Shown here: piece after piece, positions 7,120 to 8,725 of the stretch
Position numbering within the stretch: the first letter of the stretch is position 1
Layout: the number at the start of each line of letters is the position of its first letter
DNA from: Pseudomonadota bacterium
GTDB lineage: Bacteria; Pseudomonadota; Alphaproteobacteria; Rhizobiales; Hyphomicrobiaceae
Direction: 5' to 3'
Assembly: GCA_023405815.1 (NCBI GenBank)
Contig: JAEXXM010000004.1
Span: 1 to 8,725, forward strand
DNA: 8,725 bases
Position numbers and translations under genes: made by a program
The notes under the pieces: model-generated
The model's input: the letters and a program-made list of their open reading frames with translations, nothing else
What the model was told of the DNA's origin: nothing
Databases searched by the model: none

Positions 7120-7398
7120 ATGCGTCCCCGAACGATGGCTCTCGTCGCCTCCGCTTTCATCACCCTTCTTTATGTAACGATGCCGAGCGCTTCGGCGCTC
7201 CCCGCGCCGTCACGCGCAGACGTTGCCGGGGCGCAGACGACGGGCGCAGTGCAGCAGGTGCACGGCCGCCGGTGGGGCTGGGGTCCAAGATACTACCGGC
7301 CATACCGCCTCTATCGGCCATACCGTTTATATCGGCCTTGGGGCTGCCGCCGCCCCGTGCGCTTCTATCGGCCGCGCTGCTGCGGCCGGTGCTGCTGA
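7120..7398 (+). CDS. Small secreted Arg/Tyr/Pro-rich protein with CCGRCC tail, unknown function
   Basis: I do not recognise the family. The 92-residue product has a classical signal peptide: basic n-region (MRPR), hydrophobic core (residues 6-21) and SASA before the predicted cut after Ala26, giving a mature protein of about 66 residues. Residues 27-56 are an ordinary linker ending in HGRRWGWG. Then YRPYRL occurs twice in tandem (59-64, 65-70), followed by YRPWGC (71-76) and YRPR (83-86). The C-terminus is CCGRCC (87-92); with Cys76 there are five cysteines, all in the mature part. The mature chain is strongly basic. An oxidised, disulfide-linked periplasmic or secreted peptide, or a metal-binding one, is plausible but inferred. 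The start at 7120 is backed by AGGAG at 7108-7112. It is probably monocistronic, between two hairpins. The signal peptide, ribosome site and terminator together argue that it is a real gene. Confidence 0.72.
   Translation: MRPRTMALVASAFITLLYVTMPSASALPAPSRADVAGAQTTGAVQQVHGRRWGWGPRYYRPYRLYRPYRLYRPWGCRRPVRFYRPRCCGRCC
7294..7335 (+). repeat. Tandem 18-bp coding repeat (YRPYRL)
   Basis: Two 18-bp units, 7294-7311 and 7312-7329, each encode Tyr-Arg-Pro-Tyr-Arg-Leu, and a partial third (7330-7335) begins YR before PW. The units differ at a few mostly third-position bases (CGC/CGT, CTC/TTA), which suggests the peptide has been kept while the DNA drifted. Confidence 0.75.
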
Positions 7399-7419
7399 GC
7401 CCGTGGCCCACCCAACATT

Positions 7420-7448
7420 ATCGCGGGGCTCGCAACGAGCCTCGCGAT
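7420..7448 (+). terminator. Strong hairpin between convergent genes (terminator)
   Basis: ATCGCGGGGCTCG (7420-7432) pairs with CGAGCCTCGCGAT (7436-7448) around a 3-base loop (CAA), giving 13 pairs with one G-U wobble in plus-strand RNA. It sits 21 bases after the small protein stop and 16 bases beyond the epimerase stop on the other strand, so it may serve both genes. The T-run is short (ATTT). In minus-strand RNA the wobble becomes an A-C mismatch, so plus-strand use looks better. Confidence 0.62.
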
Positions 7449-7464
7449 TTGAGACCGGCTGAAG

Positions 7465-8316
7465 TCAACGTGTCGGCGACCAACCGAGCGCCACGAGCTT
7501 TGCCGGGCTGGCAACGAGCGACATGCCTATCCGCTCCCAGACCCCGCGCGCGCCAGGGAGCTGCATCAAGGCTTCGAGGCTGCCCGGCGGCAGCGAGACG
7601 ACGCCTGGCTTGCGCCCGATGTCCTGACGCACCTGGGCAACGAGCTCGCCAACCGTCAAGGGCGTGCGATCGGCGGCGATGAAGGTCTCGCCGAAGGCGC
7701 GTCGATTGCCGAGCACCGTCGCCACGGCGCTCGGGAAATTCTCGACCGAAAGGAACGACCGCTTGGCCGTGATGGAGCCGAGCGGCAGCGGCAACGGCAG
7801 GCGTGCCAGTCGGTAGAGCGTCTTGACGTTGCCCTTGGCGCCTTCTCCGAGAAGAAGCACGGGGCGCAAGTTGGTGAAGGGTATGCCGCTGGAAGCGACC
7901 ACGTGCTCGGCAGCGAGCTTGGAGCGCCCATAGGCATTGGTCGGCGCCGGCACGTCTGCTTCTGTCACCACGTTCGCCGATGTGTGTCCGACCTGGGCAT
8001 AGATCGACGAGACGTAGACGAGGTGCTTGACGCCCTGCCGCTTAGCCGCCGCACACAGCTCCTCGGTGGCACGGACGTTGACGTGCTCGAAATCATCCTC
8101 GCTGGCCGTCTGATGAGCGATGTTGGCGAGGTGCACGACCGCATCGACGCCGGCCAGCAACGCATCCCAATCGACCGGTCCACGGAGATCCCCAAGCCGG
8201 CGCCACTCATGGCCTTCGACGCACTGGCGCGATGCGGCAATGAGCGTATGACCGTCAAGGCCGCGCAGCAGGTGGGTGCCGAGAAATCCTCCAGCTCCCG
8301 TGATCAAGACTCGCAT
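7465..8316 (-). CDS. NAD-dependent epimerase/dehydratase (extended SDR family, WbpV/GalE-like)
   Basis: This is a cytoplasmic short-chain dehydrogenase-type enzyme, probably acting on a nucleotide sugar or lipid-linked sugar in surface polysaccharide synthesis. The Rossmann loop GAGGFLG is at 7-13, Asp43-Leu44 is the adenine-contacting pair, and HLAN is at 62-65. The active site is VSSIYA (102-107, with Ser103/104) plus YGRSK (Tyr129, Lys133). RPVLLLGEGAKGN (151-163) is the typical substrate-loop region. The ATG at 8314-8316 has a G-rich ribosome site (GGGGG) about six bases upstream and places the glycine loop correctly. At 283 residues it is somewhat shorter than the usual 310-330: it stops at LGWSPTR, where relatives normally continue for another one or two helices. 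The substrate cannot be assigned. It converges on the small secreted protein gene and diverges from the gene at the right edge. Sharing a region with ugd and manC hints at polysaccharide work, but it is not in their operon. Confidence 0.9.
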   Translation of the reverse strand: MRVLITGAGGFLGTHLLRGLDGHTLIAASRQCVEGHEWRRLGDLRGPVDWDALLAGVDAVVHLANIAHQTASEDDFEHVNVRATEELCAAAKRQGVKHLVYVSSIYAQVGHTSANVVTEADVPAPTNAYGRSKLAAEHVVASSGIPFTNLRPVLLLGEGAKGNVKTLYRLARLPLPLPLGSITAKRSFLSVENFPSAVATVLGNRRAFGETFIAADRTPLTVGELVAQVRQDIGRKPGVVSLPPGSLEALMQLPGARGVWERIGMSLVASPAKLVALGWSPTR

Positions 8317-8414
8317 CTGTTGCCCCCGCGATGACGTGCGCGCGCAGGTCCGGCTTACATGGAGCGTGCGGGCGCAGCAACCCGTCTGCGGCGGGGTCGT
8401 TCGCTACTACGCCG

Positions 8415-8441
8415 TTGACACCATGTGGCAGAAGATAACAG
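8415..8441 (+). promoter_or_regulatory. Promoter candidate for the right-edge gene
   Basis: TTGACA (8415-8420) is a perfect -35 consensus. GATAACAG (8434-8441) lies at the distance seen in the alphaproteobacterial (Caulobacter-type) arrangement TTGAC...GCTANAWC, equal to a 15-bp spacer to TAACAG. Initiation would fall near 8448, about 27 nt before the GTG. The -10 match is only moderate. Confidence 0.45.
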
Positions 8442-8463
8442 TCTCGCCGGCGCAACCGGGCCC

Positions 8464-8468
8464 AGGGG
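8464..8468 (+). promoter_or_regulatory. Ribosome binding site for the right-edge gene
   Basis: AGGGG is followed by six bases and the GTG at 8475-8477. It supports that GTG rather than the in-frame ATG codons at 8493 and 8505, which fall inside the hydrophobic segment. Confidence 0.55.
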
Positions 8469-8474
8469 CGAACC

Positions 8475-8725
8475 GTGAAGTACCTGATCTCTATGCTCAT
8501 CGGCATGGCGCTGGTCTGGTACTGGCCGCGCATCCGCCAGTTCTATCTCGATCTCGACAAGTGGATTCTCGCAAAGGCGAAGGGAGAGGCTCAAGACCAG
8601 CCCGCGGCCGCGCCACTGATCTCCACAGGGGCCCTGGTGGCGCCTTCACCGGAAAAGACCAACCCGCCGACGCTCGCCGATCGGCTGAGGCCGCTGTTCG
8701 AACGCGCCGATACCGAGATCAACAC
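8475..8725 (+). CDS. Membrane-anchored protein of unknown function, N-terminal part (runs off right edge)
   Basis: I do not recognise the family. The 83 residues seen begin with a hydrophobic segment (YLISMLIGMALVWYW, 3-17) followed by basic residues (PRIRQ). This fits an uncleaved signal anchor with the start of the soluble part on the positive, cytoplasmic side. Next are an amphipathic stretch rich in Leu, Asp and Lys (23-37), a Pro/Ala linker (41-65), and a charged helix-like segment (LADRLRPLFERADTEIN, 67-83). Codon use matches the neighbouring genes, a good ribosome site lies at 8464-8468, and a consensus -35 lies upstream. The GTG start was chosen because the internal ATGs would destroy the hydrophobic anchor. 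The 3' end is outside the window, so length and function are open. It is transcribed divergently from the epimerase. Confidence 0.6.
   Translation, partial: MKYLISMLIGMALVWYWPRIRQFYLDLDKWILAKAKGEAQDQPAAAPLISTGALVAPSPEKTNPPTLADRLRPLFERADTEIN

Noticed and set aside
7294..7335. CRISPR-like or intergenic repeat
   Set aside because: The 18-bp units are directly adjacent without spacers, are in frame, and encode the same hexapeptide, so they are a coding repeat.
1..8725. tRNA, rRNA, insertion sequence, phage, toxin-antitoxin or defence genes
   Set aside because: No cloverleaf, rRNA-like block, transposase motif or terminal inverted repeats, or defence-type domain was seen on either strand.

Overview
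The window is a high-GC bacterial chromosomal segment, most likely from an alphaproteobacterium. That assignment is an inference from base composition, strong G/C third-position codon bias, gene style and a Caulobacter-like promoter spacing at the right edge. No rRNA, tRNA, CRISPR array, insertion sequence or phage gene is visible. Seven protein-coding genes can be supported: four complete core genes of recognisable families, one small secreted protein of unknown function, and one gene cut off at each edge.

Layout from left to right. On the minus strand, 1-494 holds the N-terminal part of UDP-glucose 6-dehydrogenase (ugd), running off the left edge. Just upstream of it on the same strand is a complete bifunctional mannose-1-phosphate guanylyltransferase / mannose-6-phosphate isomerase (649-2073, manC/algA type). 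The 154-bp gap between them contains a perfect GC hairpin and a possible promoter for ugd. A 471-bp gene-free divergent region (2074-2544) separates these from a plus-strand two-gene operon. That operon encodes a lipoprotein periplasmic adaptor (2545-3723) and an RND/HAE1-type proton-driven efflux pump (3720-6878), joined by a 4-bp ATGA overlap. No outer-membrane channel or regulator gene lies beside them. The 241-bp region after the pump carries two hairpins and short direct repeats. It leads into a 92-residue secreted protein (7120-7398) with an Arg/Tyr/Pro repeat and a CCGRCC tail. A strong hairpin at 7420-7448 separates that gene from a convergent NAD-dependent sugar epimerase/dehydratase (7465-8316, minus). 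Finally, a divergently transcribed membrane-anchored protein of unknown function starts at 8475 and runs off the right edge.

How they fit together. Ugd makes UDP-glucuronate, ManC makes GDP-mannose, and the epimerase resembles enzymes that modify nucleotide sugars or lipid-linked sugars. The flanks therefore look like surface or exopolysaccharide precursor supply. The efflux pair is a self-contained export unit placed between them; a functional link is possible but not shown. The least explained parts are the small Cys-rich secreted protein with its structured, repeat-bearing upstream region, and the open reading frame at the right edge. I see no clear evidence for an entirely new multi-gene system here.
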